From Reticulitermes speratus (Eukaryota; Arthropoda; Insecta; Blattodea; Rhinotermitidae), in assembly GCA_021186555.1 (NCBI GenBank), contig JAJKFL010000012.1, positions 1,674,001 through 1,738,000 of the forward strand: 64,000 nucleotides of DNA, in the 5' to 3' direction. The position numbers and the translations under genes are program-made. This document shows positions 46,945 to 58,578 of this stretch, piece after piece. A model generated the notes under the pieces. It had not been told where the DNA came from. It searched no databases and saw only the letters and a program-made list of their open reading frames with translations. Each line of letters starts with the position of its first letter. Position 1 is the stretch's first letter.

Positions 46945-48322
46945 AAGACACAACTTCGTGCTCTCTTCACAACCTTACTGTAGACACAACTTCGTGCTCT
47001 CTTCACAGACCTTACTGTAGACACAACTTCGTGCTCTCTTCAAAGACCTTACTGTAGACACAACTTCGTGCTCTCTTCACAGACCTTACTGTAGACACAA
47101 CTTCGTGCTCTCTTCACAGATCTTACTGTAGACACAACTTCGTCCTCTCTTCACAGACCTTACTGTAGACACAACTTCGTGCTCTCTTCACAGACCTTAC
47201 TGTAGACACAACTTCGTGCTCTCTTCAAAGACCTTACTGTAGACACAACTTCGTGCTCTCTTCAAAGACCTTACTGTAGACACAACTTCGTTCTCTCTTC
47301 ACAGACCTTACTGTAGAAACAACTTCGTGCTCTCTTCAAAGACCTTACTGTAGACACAACTTCGTGCTCTCTTCAAAGACCTTACTGTAGACACAACTTC
47401 GTGCTCTCTTCACAGACCTTACTGTAGACACAACTTCGTGCTCTCTTCAAAGACCTTACTGTAGACACAACTTCGTGCTCTCTTCACAGACCTTACTGTA
47501 GACACAACTTCGTGCTCTCTTCAAAGACCTTACTGTAGACACAACTTCGTCCTCTCTTCACAGACCTTACTGTAGACACAACTTCGTGCTCTCTTCACAG
47601 ACCTTACTGTAGACACAACTTCGTGCTCTCTTCACAGACCTTACTGTAGACACAACTTCGTGCTCTCTTCAAAGACCTTACTGTAGACACAACTTCGTGC
47701 TCTCTTCACAGACCTTACTGTAGACACAACTTCGTGCTCTCTTCACAGACCTTACTGTAGACACAACTTCGTGCTCTCTTCACAGACCTTACTGTAGACA
47801 CAACTTCGTGCTCTCTTCACAGACCTTACTGTAGACACAACTTCGTGCTCTCTTCACAGACCTTACTGTAGACACAAGTTCGTGCTCTCTTCACAGACCT
47901 TACTGTAGACAAAACTTCGTGCTCTCTTCACAGACCTTACTGTAGACACAACTTCATGCTCTCTTCACAGACCTTACTGTAGACACAACTTCGTGCTCTC
48001 TTCACAGACCTTACTGTAGACACAACTTCGTGCTCTCTTCACAGACCTTACTGTAGACACAACTTCGTGCTCTCTTCACAGACCTTACTGTAGACACAAC
48101 TTCGTGCTCTCTTCACAGACCTTACTGTAGACACAACTTCGTGCTCTCTTCACAGACCTTACTGTAGACACAACTTCGTGCTCTCTTCACAGACCTTACT
48201 GTAGACACAACTTCGTGCTCTCTTCACAGACCTTACTGTAGACACAACTTCGTGCTCTCTTCACAGACCTTACTGTAGACACAACTTCGTGCTCTCTTCA
48301 CAGACCTTACTGTAGACACAAC
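46945..48322. repeat. 37-bp minisatellite with acceptor-like motif, about 37 units
   Basis: The unit is ACTTCGTGCTCTCTTCACAG followed by ACCTTACTGTAGACACA. On the sim sense strand each unit contains a pyrimidine run ending in CACAG (some CAAAG), matching a 3' splice-site consensus. The 3' third is nearly invariant. Confidence 0.95.
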
Positions 48323-48510
48323 ACCACAAGCGATTCACTTTGCCCAGTTGCAGTTCAGCTGTACTGCCGCATGTCACCTCGCACCACGTTTGCTGCTCCA
48401 CAGAGAGACAGCTCAGATGCACAAGTGATCTCGGTAGTTGCATTAGCTGACACGCTGTCAGTCAGTCAGTCAGTCGGTCAGCTCGATGTCTCTGCTTCAG
48501 ATCAAATCAC

Positions 48511-48955
48511 TGGCAGCCGCACGTTCGTTAGTACAGCACGTAACAAGATGTCGGCTGCTCATTGTCACAAGATGCACGTTCGTTAGTACAGCACGTAACA
48601 AGATGTCGGCTGCTCATTGTCACAAGATGCACGTTCGTTAGTACAGCACGTAACAAGATGTCGGCTGCTCATTGTCACAAGATGCACGTTCGTTAGTACA
48701 GCACGTAACAAGATGTCGGCTGCTCATTGTCACAAGATGCACGTTCGTTAGTACAGCACGTAACAAGATGTCGGCTGCTCATTGTCACAAGATGCACGTT
48801 CGTTAGTACAGCACGTAACAAGATGTCGGCTGCTCATTGTCACAAGATGCACGTTCGTTAGTACAGCACGTAACAAGATGTCGGCTGCTCATTGTCACAA
48901 GATGCACGTTCGTTAGTACAGCACGTAACAAGATGTCGGCTGCTCATTGTCACAA
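48511..48955. repeat. 55-bp array with GCACGTAAC, 8 units
   Basis: The unit reads CACAAGATGCACGTTCGTTA, GTACAGCACGTAACAAGATG, TCGGCTGCTCATTGT. Eight nearly perfect copies are seen. Each has CACGTA (TACGTG on the other strand). The flank at 48459-48482 holds a GTCA run. Confidence 0.95.
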
Positions 48956-49019
48956 ATAAATGCTTTTATAACTACGCACAAGCCAATGATTCGAGGGCGG
49001 GGACGAGTACCTGGTGGAA

Positions 49020-49512
49020 TGCCTATTGGTTTTGTTATGGGACCAAAATGCCAGCTGGAATGCATATTCGTTTGTTAGCGAATCAAAATGCCAGCTGGAA
49101 TGCCTCTTGGCTTTGTTAGCGAATCAAAATGCCAGCTGGAATGCCTATTGGCTTTGTTAGCGAATCAAAATGCCAGCTGGAATGCCTATTGGCTTTGTTA
49201 GCGAATCAAAATGCCAGCTGGAATGTCTATTGGCTTTGTTAAGGGATCAAAATGCCAGCTGGAATGCCTATTGGCTTTGTTAGCGAATCAAAATGCCAGC
49301 TGGAATGCCTATTGGCTTTGATAGCGAAACAAAATGTCAGCTGGAATGCCTATTGGCTTTGTTAAGCGATCAAAATGCCGACTGGAATGCCTATTGGTTT
49401 TGATAGCGAAACAAAATGCCAGCTGGAATGCCTATTGGCTTTGATAGCAAAACAAAATGTCAGCTGGAATGCCTATTGGCTTTGTTAACGGATCAAAATG
49501 CCAACTGGAATG
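49020..49512. repeat. 41-bp minisatellite, 12 units
   Basis: The unit is AATGCCAGCTGGAATGCCTA, then TTGGCTTTGTTAGCGAATCA plus A. Variants include AAGGGATC and GATAGCGAAAC. Each unit has CCAGCTGG and ATTGG. Confidence 0.95.
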
Positions 49513-50549
49513 CCGAGCGCTTCTTCTCCCTGGCGAAGGTACTGCAGTTTAGTGCAAGACTGCCACAAGGGCTGCGCACGGTGCTTGCTACGAACACACG
49601 TGCACGCACGCACACACTCATTGTGCTGGCACAGCGCTTTGCGTGTGAATCATAGACTGCGATGAGTAATTGAGCGTCGTGTTACTAACAGTTAGGTCAC
49701 TTGGTACTGTCACGGCAGTGAAAGGCAGAATACTGCGACGGGAGGCAATTGTGCTGGAGAGGCTGTCTGCAGGGTGCAGAGTTGCGAACTGTGACTGGCG
49801 TCGGGTAGAAGACTGAAAACTACTGACGTCGACTCACAAGAACAGATGTGACCTTGGCAGTGATTGCGCAGGTAGAAGTCAGCCCGCTAGATGTTCATGA
49901 CCAGAAACAGATGTATTCCCTTTAACAATACTTCGGGTAGAAATGCAGTTGTGTCTTCTGCTTGCGAGTTCTTTTGTTTTCTGTTGTGTTCTGTCTGTTT
50001 AATTTTGTGCATCAATTTGATATTAACCTTGCTATGAACGCTGTACCTGCCAAGTGGCAGATGCACACACAGCGTGGGGGCACATTGTGGGCTGATGTGT
50101 GGGCGGGAACGAACCTTCGGTTTCCTTAACACGCGGAGAATTTTTTTTTTAAACCTTTATTTTCTCCTTCCTTGTATACATCATACCGGCGGCATATTAC
50201 ATATAGTTCATACAATTGTTTGAGTTTGCGAGGAGTTATGTGGGTTGGCGCCACTGTTGCACGCAGTTATTGTGTGTATTGAGCAAGGCTGTGTTTGTGC
50301 TGATGTTTGTGTTTCTGTGCAGCAAGGTTGGCTGTGTTTGTGTTTTTGTAAACTTCAGTTGTGCTGATGTTTGTGTCCACGCAAGGTCACACTGAATATT
50401 TCAGTCAAGCACAGCGAACTGACAGCTCAGTTTGTGTGTTTGTTTGTCTGTCAGTGTTGCCAACTTCACGTCACGTCACGTCACGTCACGCGGTGCTGCT
50501 TGTCTCCTTAAGACCTTACATGAATAGCGGTGCACGAATTAGCCTGCAG
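49513..50549. other. Spacer, small fragments only
   Basis: A LINE-tail scrap lies at 50105-50150 (GAACCTTCGGTTTCCTTAAC), a T-tract at 50142-50150, and a TCACG run at 50467-50490. No exon was recognised. Confidence 0.45.
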
Positions 50550-50722
50550 CCTCCTGTACAATACGTACCGGGTCATTCCCGGGGGTAAAGCGGCCGGGGC
50601 GTGGCATTGAACACCCACCCCCATCTAGCGCCGAGGTTAAGAAAGAGTAGAGCACTACATCTACTCCCCCTCTGGGACTTCATGGCCTGTTCTATGGTGA
50701 ACATTACCTTTACCTGTACCAC
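50550..50722 (+). mobile_element. SINE-C, 3' part
   Basis: It begins in the body (GTACCGGGTCATTCCCGGGG) and runs through GAAAGAGTAGAGC to CATTACCTTTACC. It is truncated 5' and lacks the tRNA-like head. Confidence 0.75.
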
Positions 50723-50884
50723 ACATTAGCCTGCTATTTGCCCTAAAATGCTGCTTTGCTGTGCCCCAGTCAGTGGCACTGTCCGATAATTACTGAAAGG
50801 TCTTCGAGCGGGGTTTAACTGACATGTCCGACACACAATGCCATTTTGGTTAGCCCTGCGCAGCTGAAAACAACGTGAAATTAC

Positions 50885-53480
50885 TTGTCTGACTAACGCT
50901 CCCCGATTTACGAAAGATCATTGTATTTTGCAAGGTTCCCAGGTTTCGCCCGTTTGTCCTTCTGGTAAGAGAAAAATGTACATGAAGATGAGTGTGGAGC
51001 ATTGGTAGAATGATACTGACAGGGGAAACTGAAGTACTGGGAGAGAAACATTATACAGCGTTGGTGGTAGATGTATGAATGAGTATGGAGCATTGGTGGA
51101 ATGATACTGACAGGGGAAAACTGAAGTACTGGGAGAGAAATATTATACAGCGTTGGTGGTAGATGTATGAATGAGTATGGAGCATTGGTGGAATGATACT
51201 GACAGGGGAAACTGAAGTACTGGGAGAGAAACATTATACAGCGTTGATGGTAGATGTATGAATGAGTATGGAGCATTGGTGGAATGATACTGACAGGGGA
51301 AAACTGAAGTACTGGGAGAGAAACATTATACAGCGTTGGTGGTAGATGTATGAATGAGTATGGAGCATTGGTGGAATGATACTGACAGGGGAAAACTGAA
51401 GTACTGGGAGAAAAACATTATACAGCGTTGGTGGTAGATGGATGAATGAGTATGGAGCATTGGTGGAATGATACTGACAGGGGAAACTGAAGTACTGGGA
51501 GAGAAACATTATACAGCGTTGGTGGTAGATGTATGAATGAGTATGGAGCATTGGTGGAATGATACTGACAGGGGAAAACTGAAGTACTGGGAGAGAAACA
51601 TTATACAGCGTTGTGGTAGATGGATGAATGAGTATGGAGCATTGGTGGAATGATACTGACAGGGGAAACTGAAGTACTGGGAGAGAAACATTATACAGCG
51701 TTGGTGGTAGATGGATGAATGAGTATGGAGCATTGGTGGAATGATACTGACAGGGGAAACTGAAGTACTGGGAGAGAAACATTATACAGCGTTGGTGGTA
51801 GATGTATGAATGAGTATGGAGCATTGGTGGAATGATACTGACAGGGGAAAACTGAAGTACTGGGAGAGAAACATTATACAGCGTTGGTGGTAGATGTATG
51901 AATGAGTATGGAGCATTGGTGGAATGATACTGACAGGGGAAACTGAAGTACTGGGAGAGAAACATTATACAGCGTTGGTGGTAGATGGATGAATGAGTAT
52001 GGAGCATTGGTGGAATGATACTGACAGGGGAAACTGAAGTACTGGGAGAGAAACATTATACAGCGTTGGTGGTAGATGGATGAATGAGAATGGAGCATTG
52101 GTGGAATGATACTGACAGGGGAAAACTGAAGTACTGGGAGAGAAACATTATACAGCGTTGGTGGTAGATGTATGAATGAGTATGGAGCGTTGGTGGAATG
52201 GTACTGACAGGGGAAACTGAAGTACTGGGAGAGAAACATTATACAGCGTTGGTGGTAGATGTATGAATGAGTATGGAGCATTGGTGGAATGATACTGACA
52301 GGGGAAACTGAAGTACTGGGAGAGAAACATTATACAGCGTTGGTGGTAGATGTATGAATGAGTATGGAGCATTGGTGGAATGATACTGACAGGGGAAACT
52401 GAAGTACTGGGAGAGAAACATTATACAGCGTTGGTGGTAGATGTATGAATGAGTATGGAGCATGGAGCATTGGTGGAATGATACTGACAGGGAAAACTGA
52501 AGTACTGGGAGAGAAACATTATACAGCGTTGGTGGTAGATGTATGAATGAGTATGGAGCTTGGTGGAATGATACTGACAGGGGAAACTGAAGTACTGGGA
52601 GAAACATTATACAGCGTTGGTGGTAGATGTATGAATGAGTATGGAGCATTGGTGGAATGATACTGACAGGGGAAACTGAAGTATGGGAGAAAAACATTAT
52701 ACAGCGTTGGTGGTAGATGTATGAATGAGTATGGAGCATTGGTGGAATGATACTGACAGGGGAAACTGAAGTACTGGGGAGAGAAACATTATACAGCGTT
52801 GGTGGTAGATGTATGAATGAGTATGGAGCATTGGTGGAATGATACTGACAGGGGAAACTGAAGTACTGGGAGAAAACATTATACAGCGTTGGTGGTAGAT
52901 GTATGAATGAGTATGGAGCATTGGTGGAATGATACTGACAGGGGAAACTGAAGTACTGGGAGAGAAACATTATACAGCGTTGGTGGTAGATGTATGAATG
53001 AGTATGGAGCATTGGTGGAATGATACTGACAGGGAAACTGAAGTACTGGGAGAGAAACATTATACAGCGTTGGTGGTAGATGTATGAATGAGTATGGAGC
53101 ATTGGTGGAATGATACTGACAGGGGAAACTGAAGTATGGGAGAGAAACATTATACAGCGTGGTGGTAGATGTATGAATGAGTATGGAGCATTGGTGGAAT
53201 GATACTGACAGGGAAAACTGAAGTACTGGAGAGAAACATTATCAGCGTTGGTGGTAGATGTATGAATGATATGGAGCATGGTGAATGATACGACAGGGAA
53301 ACTGAAGTACTGGGGAAGAAACATTATACACGTGGTGGTAGATGAATGAATGAGTATGGAGCATTGTGGAATGATACTGACAGGGAAACTGAAGTATGGA
53401 GAAACATATACAGGTGATCAAGTTAGAAAGTATGAGCATTAGTGGAATGAACACAGGGAACGAATACTGGGAAACTTAAT
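50885..53480 (-). mobile_element. Repeat R2, amplified copy (91-bp array)
   Basis: The left 100 bp matches the single copy at 33050. From about 50985 a 91/92-bp unit (GTATGGAGCATTGGTGGAAT…GTTGGTGGTAGATGTATGAA) repeats about 27 times. Variation is mostly GGGGAAA versus GGGGAAAA. Beyond about 53.2 kb the units lose bases and decay into the next array. Long minus-strand frames (QYFSFPCQYHSTNAPYSFIH-like) are artefacts. Confidence 0.9.
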
Positions 53481-53529
53481 ACAGGTGTGTAGATGTATGA
53501 ATCAATGGCATGTGAATGATCGACGGAAC

Positions 53530-53914
53530 AACGAAGTACACGTGGAGTAGAACACACATGTGACACAGTGACGTATCGACACACTACAGTGACCAATGCA
53601 GTATGACACCGTGAGGCATAACACAGTGAAACTGCAGTATCGAGACAACAGTAACCACGTGCACGTTATCGACACACACAGTGACACTCAGTGACGTATC
53701 GAACTATACAGTGACCAGTGCAGTATGAAACATGAAGTGAACAGTGCACGTACGAACACAATACAGTGACACAGTGCACGTAATCGACAACAGTGACAAG
53801 TGCACGTATCGAACACACAGGGACACATGCACGTAACGAACACTACAGTGACCACAGTGCAGTACGACAAATCATGACACGTGATGACGATACGTCGCTG
53901 AGCGACACACATGT
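53530..53914. repeat. Decayed flank of the 30-bp array
   Basis: Partial units (CAGTGAC, GTGCACGTA, TATCGACACAC) occur with irregular spacing and many indels. They merge into the clean array to the right. Confidence 0.75.
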
Positions 53915-54735
53915 GACCACAGTGCACGTAACGACACACACAGTGACCACAGTGCACGTATCGACACACACAGTGACCACAGTGCACGTATCGACACACA
54001 CAGTGACCACAGTGCACGTATCGACACACAGTGACCACAGTGCACGTATCGACACACACAGTGACCACAGTGCACGTATTGACACACACAGTGACCACAG
54101 TGCACGTATCGACACACACAGTGACCACAGTGCACGTAACGACACACACAGTGACCACAGTGCACGTATCGACACACACAGTGACCACAGTGCACGTATC
54201 GACACACACAGTGACCACAGTGCACGTAACGACACATATAGTGACCACAGTGCACGTATCGACACACACAGTGACCACAGTGCACGTAACGACACACACA
54301 GTGACCACAGTGCACGTATCGACACACACAGTGACCACAGTGCACGTATCGACACACACAGTGACCACAGTGCACGTATCGACACACACAGTGACCACAG
54401 TGCACGTATCGACACACACAGTGACCACAGTGCACGTATCGACACACACAGTGACCACAGTGCACGTATCGACACACACAGTGACCACAGTGCACGTATC
54501 GACACACACAGTGACCACAGTGCACGTAACGACACACACAGTGACCACAGTGCACGTATCGACACACACAGTGACCACAGTGCACGTATCGACACACACA
54601 GTGACCACAGTGCACGTATCGACACACACAGTGACCACAGTGCACGTAACGACACACACAGTGACCACAGTGCACGTAACGACACACACAGTGACCACAG
54701 TGCACGTAACGACACACACAGTGACCACAGTCACA
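53915..54735. repeat. 30-bp array of CACGTA (Sim-type) sites, 27 units
   Basis: The unit is GTGACCACAGTGCACGTATC followed by GACACACACA. The period is exactly 30 bp. TATCG and TAACG versions alternate irregularly. All 27 units hold CACGTA, which is TACGTG on the opposite strand. Ten codons per unit keep several frames open (HTVTTVHVST on +, VVTVCVDTCT on -), none a gene. Confidence 0.97.
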
Positions 54736-55565
54736 GCTGCAGTGTGGCAGTCACGTGGTACAGCGACTGGTGCGTGTATTTAGGGGAACCCCGGCCCACG
54801 GAAAAATTTATGTTACGTCATAAGGCGCATGGGTTTAGACACAGGGGATTTCATTTCGGAAAACAAGTTGCCAAAAATACACGTTATTAAGTTTTTGAAA
54901 CATATTACGCATTTCCGTTGATTGTTTGATTATTTAACAACTTCACTTCAACTGCAGACATTGTTTGGCAGTCTGACGACACAAGCTGTCCGACGCGTGG
55001 CGCCACCTTCATGCATCGCTATGTCGTCACGTCACAGTTGGTCCTGTTCGCTCGTCATCTCTGCAGAACGCCTCCTTCCCAATCCTTATCTGCTCCCCAT
55101 TCACCACATCTCTGCCCGTGCCATTGTCCCCACGTCTAGCAACAGGAAGTGCTCGAAACAAAGCCAATTTGTACTGCTGCTGCGGGCGATAAGAAGACAT
55201 TGTTACGTCGGACGGCAGTGGCGGCTCGTGCACTGGCGGCTCGTGCACTGGCGCTGGTCACACGCACATGGAGGAAGGAAGAGGCGAATAGAGGAAAGAG
55301 AGGGATGACTAGATGTGGGAAGAAGGGAGAAGTGCAGAAAACGAAATATTGAGAGAGCAACATGGAAAGAAATGGAAGGACAAAGGAGGAGAAAGGAAAG
55401 AGCGACAATGGCGTGCAGAAAGAAAGAAATGGAGAACAGAAGAATAGGGGAAAAATGCCGAAGGAGGAAGCATTCGCAACGAGACACGCAATGTACGTAT
55501 AACATATAACGTATAACATTGGGGCGCGTTCGCGTAACCATTGCTTCCGTCGAAAAGCAATACGT
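54736..55565. other. Spacer with purine-rich tract
   Basis: A strongly purine-biased stretch runs from about 55268 to 55480 (AGAGGAAAGAGAGGGATGAC…). GGCAGTGGCGGCTCGTG at 55213 is repeated inverted near 60950. Overlapping open frames on both strands (54922-55675) have low-complexity composition and no domain. Confidence 0.45.
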
Positions 55566-56035
55566 GTTACATATTCCCAGTGTGTGTCTGTAGCCTTAGT
55601 TATCCAGCATGCTGTGCGCATGCGCCGTATTATATTGTCATCTGCGGCCTGTCTAGCTGTGCCATATTTTTCCACATTATCTCATAAACAGCACGATTTG
55701 TGGGAAAAGTTATTGAACATAAAATTGTGTGTTTTGGTTTTGTGTACAGCTTTTGTGTGAAACATTTGTGTGAAACATTTGTGTGCAACATTTGTGTGCA
55801 ACATTTGTCATTATAAGAAGAATTCAGCGAGATATCACAAATGTACGTAGGTCTGCATGTGAAGTACCGTTATTGTTGTTAGATTCCAATGAAACTCACA
55901 ATTTCTCGAAAGATTTTCGAAAAATAATCAAATACCAAATTTCATGAAAATCCGTCCAGTGGGAGCCGGGTTGTTCCCATGCGGACAGACAGACATGTCG
56001 AACATAAGTCACTTTTCGCAATGCTGCGAACACAC
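55566..56035 (+). mobile_element. Dispersed repeat R1, copy 2
   Basis: It is collinear with 22501-22946 and diverged by scattered substitutions. It contains an extra internal expansion (GTGTGAAACATTT / GTGTGCAACATTT, 55752-55806). The 3' hairpin is imperfect here (TTTTCGCAATGCTGCGAAC). Confidence 0.6.
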
Positions 56036-56117
56036 GTATCAACGAACCTCAGAGGCAAGACAACAGCTGGCAACAAAGTAGCAGGACCCGCACGTCGGTC
56101 GGTGTCGCGCCACGTCA

Positions 56118-56335
56118 CAGTACGACAACAAGCTGACAGTTGCTCAGAACAGAAATTCTCGTCCTTTTAAGGAAGCCGAAGGTTCATTACCGTGTTCACA
56201 ACAGCCCGTCTGTTTTCCCTATCCCGAGACAGATGAATCCCTTCCATGCTGTCGAATCTGATTATTTTAAGACCCATTTCAACGTTTATCCCCATCCACG
56301 CCTAGGTCTTCCAAATCGTCACTTTCCTTCAGATG
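56118..56335 (-). mobile_element. LINE C-terminal tail fragment
   Basis: The minus strand starts in the GRPRRGW-type block, passes a degraded IHLSRDR…RAVVNTVMN block, and ends in 3'-UTR (GAGCAACTGTCAGC). Same family as 30170. Confidence 0.6.
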
Positions 56336-56398
56336 TCACACTGTGCAGCCTGCTCGCTCTCTCACGTCTGCAGATGGCCCCACGTGCAAGTATTACCG

Positions 56399-56820
56399 AC
56401 ATGACACACGTCACACACTTGACACACGTGACACACGTCACACATTTGACACACTTGACACACGTCACACACTTGACACACGTGACACACTTGACACACG
56501 TGACATACTTGACACACGTGACACACGTCACACACTTGACACACGTCACACACGTGACACACTTGACACACGTGACACACTTGACACACGTCACACACTT
56601 GACACACGTGACACATTTGACACACGTCACACACTTGGCACACGTCACACACATGACACACGTCACACACTTGACACACGTGACACACGTCACACATATG
56701 ACACACGTCACACACGTCACACACTTGACACACGTGACACATTTGACACACGTCACACACTTGACACACGTGACACACATGACACACGTCACACACGTCA
56801 CACACTTGACACGTGACACA
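56399..56820. repeat. 9-bp minisatellite rich in CACGTG
   Basis: Three 9-bp words (CGTGACACA, CGTCACACA, CTTGACACA) follow each other in no fixed order. About 11 palindromic CACGTG boxes occur, each containing an ACGTG core. Frames encode THV/THL repeats only. Confidence 0.9.
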
Positions 56821-56929
56821 CCAACTTGTGCCGTTAATCCACGCATCCTGCCGGACAGCTCAGTAGCTTGGAGCGTCCGGCAGCAAAACGTCCAGAACGT
56901 CCTGGGGCCCACACAGCGTCCTCTAAACC

Positions 56930-57056
56930 AGGTACCGGGGTTCTTGCTGCGATAAAGCGACCAGGGCGTGAAGCTGACCACTCAACTACATCCAGCGCCC
57001 GGGTTAAGAATGACTGGAGCTATACCTCTATTCTCCCTACAGCCTTCATGGCGTAG
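56930..57056 (+). mobile_element. SINE-C-related tail
   Basis: It carries the tail signature GATAAAGCGACCAGGGCGTG and AATGACTGGAGCTATACCTC. The tRNA-like head is absent. A 19-bp array begins at its end. Confidence 0.55.
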
Positions 57057-57211
57057 ACAGGGACAACTGCATCAGACAGGGACAACTGCATCAGACAGGG
57101 ACAACTGCATCAGACAGGGACAACTGCATCAGACAGGGACAACTGCATCAGACAGGGACAACTGCATCAGACAGGGACAACTGCATCAGACAGGGACAAC
57201 TGCATCAGACA
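57057..57211. repeat. 19-bp array, 8 units
   Basis: Perfect copies of GACAGGGACAACTGCATCA, 110 bp upstream of sim exon 57321. Confidence 0.97.
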
Positions 57212-57320
57212 GGCCGTGTTGTATTGGCTGCCTGGAATTAAACATAACTCTCGTTGTTCCAACGCGTGCTACGTGTCCAGTCCAGCACTGCTATCACTGG
57301 TACTGTATGTTTGCCCACAG

Positions 57321-57406
57321 GTCTGGGCGACGCCTGGGGAGCTGCCCCGCCACCGTCCAACCCCAGGGAGTCGTGCATCAAGGAACTGGGTTCGCACCTT
57401 CTGCAG
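57321..57406 (+). CDS. sim: single-minded, linker exon between bHLH and PAS-A
   Basis: This exon completes codon 59 and adds residues 60-87: LGDAWGAAPPPSNPRE, then SCIKELGSHLLQ. LGDAWG and KELGSHLLQ are hallmarks of the Sim linker in flies and vertebrates. The proline-rich middle is the variable part. The acceptor is TTTGCCCACAG|GT and the donor CTGCAG|GTAAGA (phase 0). The phase-1 junction with the bHLH exon is at the same place (VFPEG/LGDAW) as I recall in vertebrate SIM genes. Confidence 0.95.
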
Positions 57407-57658
57407 GTAAGACTGCCTTTAAACAGCGTGCAGCATGTGTGGCTGCCGGCTGGCAATGCTATCTGCTGTGACGTCACGCCGTACAGTTTGGTACAACTGT
57501 ACGTAGTTTCAAACTGTTCTGCTGTCTGCATGATCACGTTTCATGCAACCGGACGATAGCAGCAGCAAGATCTCCTGAAACGTCGGTACACTTCCACCAG
57601 AGTATACGGCGTCATATGCCGCAGTACAACAAGTGTGTCTGTCTGTCTGTCGCTCTGA

Positions 57659-57850
<192 letters not shown>

Positions 57851-58054
57851 TAACCTTCCTGTGGTCACACTTATGCGAGCGTTCTGGTGCGGTGCGGGGC
57901 AGTCCTGACTGTACGGTGCGCTACAGAGCACCGACCGGCCGCAACAAATCCTGCGCATGCGCATACATCGCAGTGCCACAGCAAGGCTGTGAGCCAGTCC
58001 ACGCAGCTTTGCTCACAGCCTTGCTGTGTCAGTCAACTTGTGTGCCTTCTACAG

Positions 58055-58261
58055 GTCGAGCTCACCGGCAACAGCATCTACGAGTACATCCACCCTGCGG
58101 ACCACGACGAGATGACGTCGGTGCTGTCCAGCCCACAGCATCTGTTCCAACATGGCGGCCCCCTGCAGCAACACGCCTTCGAGGTCGAGCGCGCATTCTT
58201 TCTGCGCATGAAGTGTGTACTTGCGAAACGCAACGCGGGGCTCACCACCGGCGGGTATAAG
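58055..58261 (+). CDS. sim: single-minded, PAS-A exon (second half)
   Basis: Sixty-nine codons, residues 118-186. [20 protein letters not shown] is followed by a variable loop ([15 protein letters not shown]) and the conserved [17 protein letters not shown] block ending [17 protein letters not shown] is closer to vertebrate SIM than to the Drosophila version (which I recall as IFEYIHNYDQDEM with a long insert). Vertebrates split this stretch over two exons; here it is one. The acceptor is TTCTACAG and the donor is TATAAG|GTTAGT, phase 0. A SINE-B lies about 55 bp beyond the donor. Confidence 0.96.
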
Positions 58262-58314
58262 GTTAGTGGCTAAATTCACGCTCCCGCCGTTTTGTCGCCG
58301 GTAGGCCTATACTT

Positions 58315-58578
58315 TGGCCGATTCCAGTGGCCACGCGGTCTAAGGCGTGGGTCTACGGCCGCTCGCTTACTAGGATCGTGGGTTCGAATCCCGCCTAGGG
58401 CATGGATGTCTGTCTGTTGTGAGTGTTGTGTGTTGTCAGGTAGAGGTCTTTGCGACGGGCTGATCACTCGTCCAGAGGAGTCCTACCGAGTGTGGTGTGT
58501 CTAAAGTGTGTGATCGTGAAGCCTCGAAAAATGAGGCGGCCTAGGCCCCCAAGGGGCTGTCGAGCCATTGGCAAAAAA
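58315..58578 (+). mobile_element. SINE-B, complete with A-tail
   Basis: Head AGTGGCCACGCGGTCTAAGG, B box GGGTTCGAATCCC, body GACGGGCTGATCACTCGTCC and GTGTGATCGTGAAGCCTCG, ending in a 14-base A-tract at 58573. This is the best full-length reference copy here. It is inserted in sim sense orientation just inside the intron. Confidence 0.85.

Noticed and set aside
53793-54890. 365-residue + frame and 348/290/281-residue minus frames
   Set aside because: All come from the 30-bp array, open in five frames at once. This is a unit-length artefact.
55136-55675. Overlapping 179-, 112- and 128-residue frames on both strands
   Set aside because: They lie in a purine/pyrimidine-biased tract that suppresses stops. 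No domain, and the frames overlap on opposite strands.
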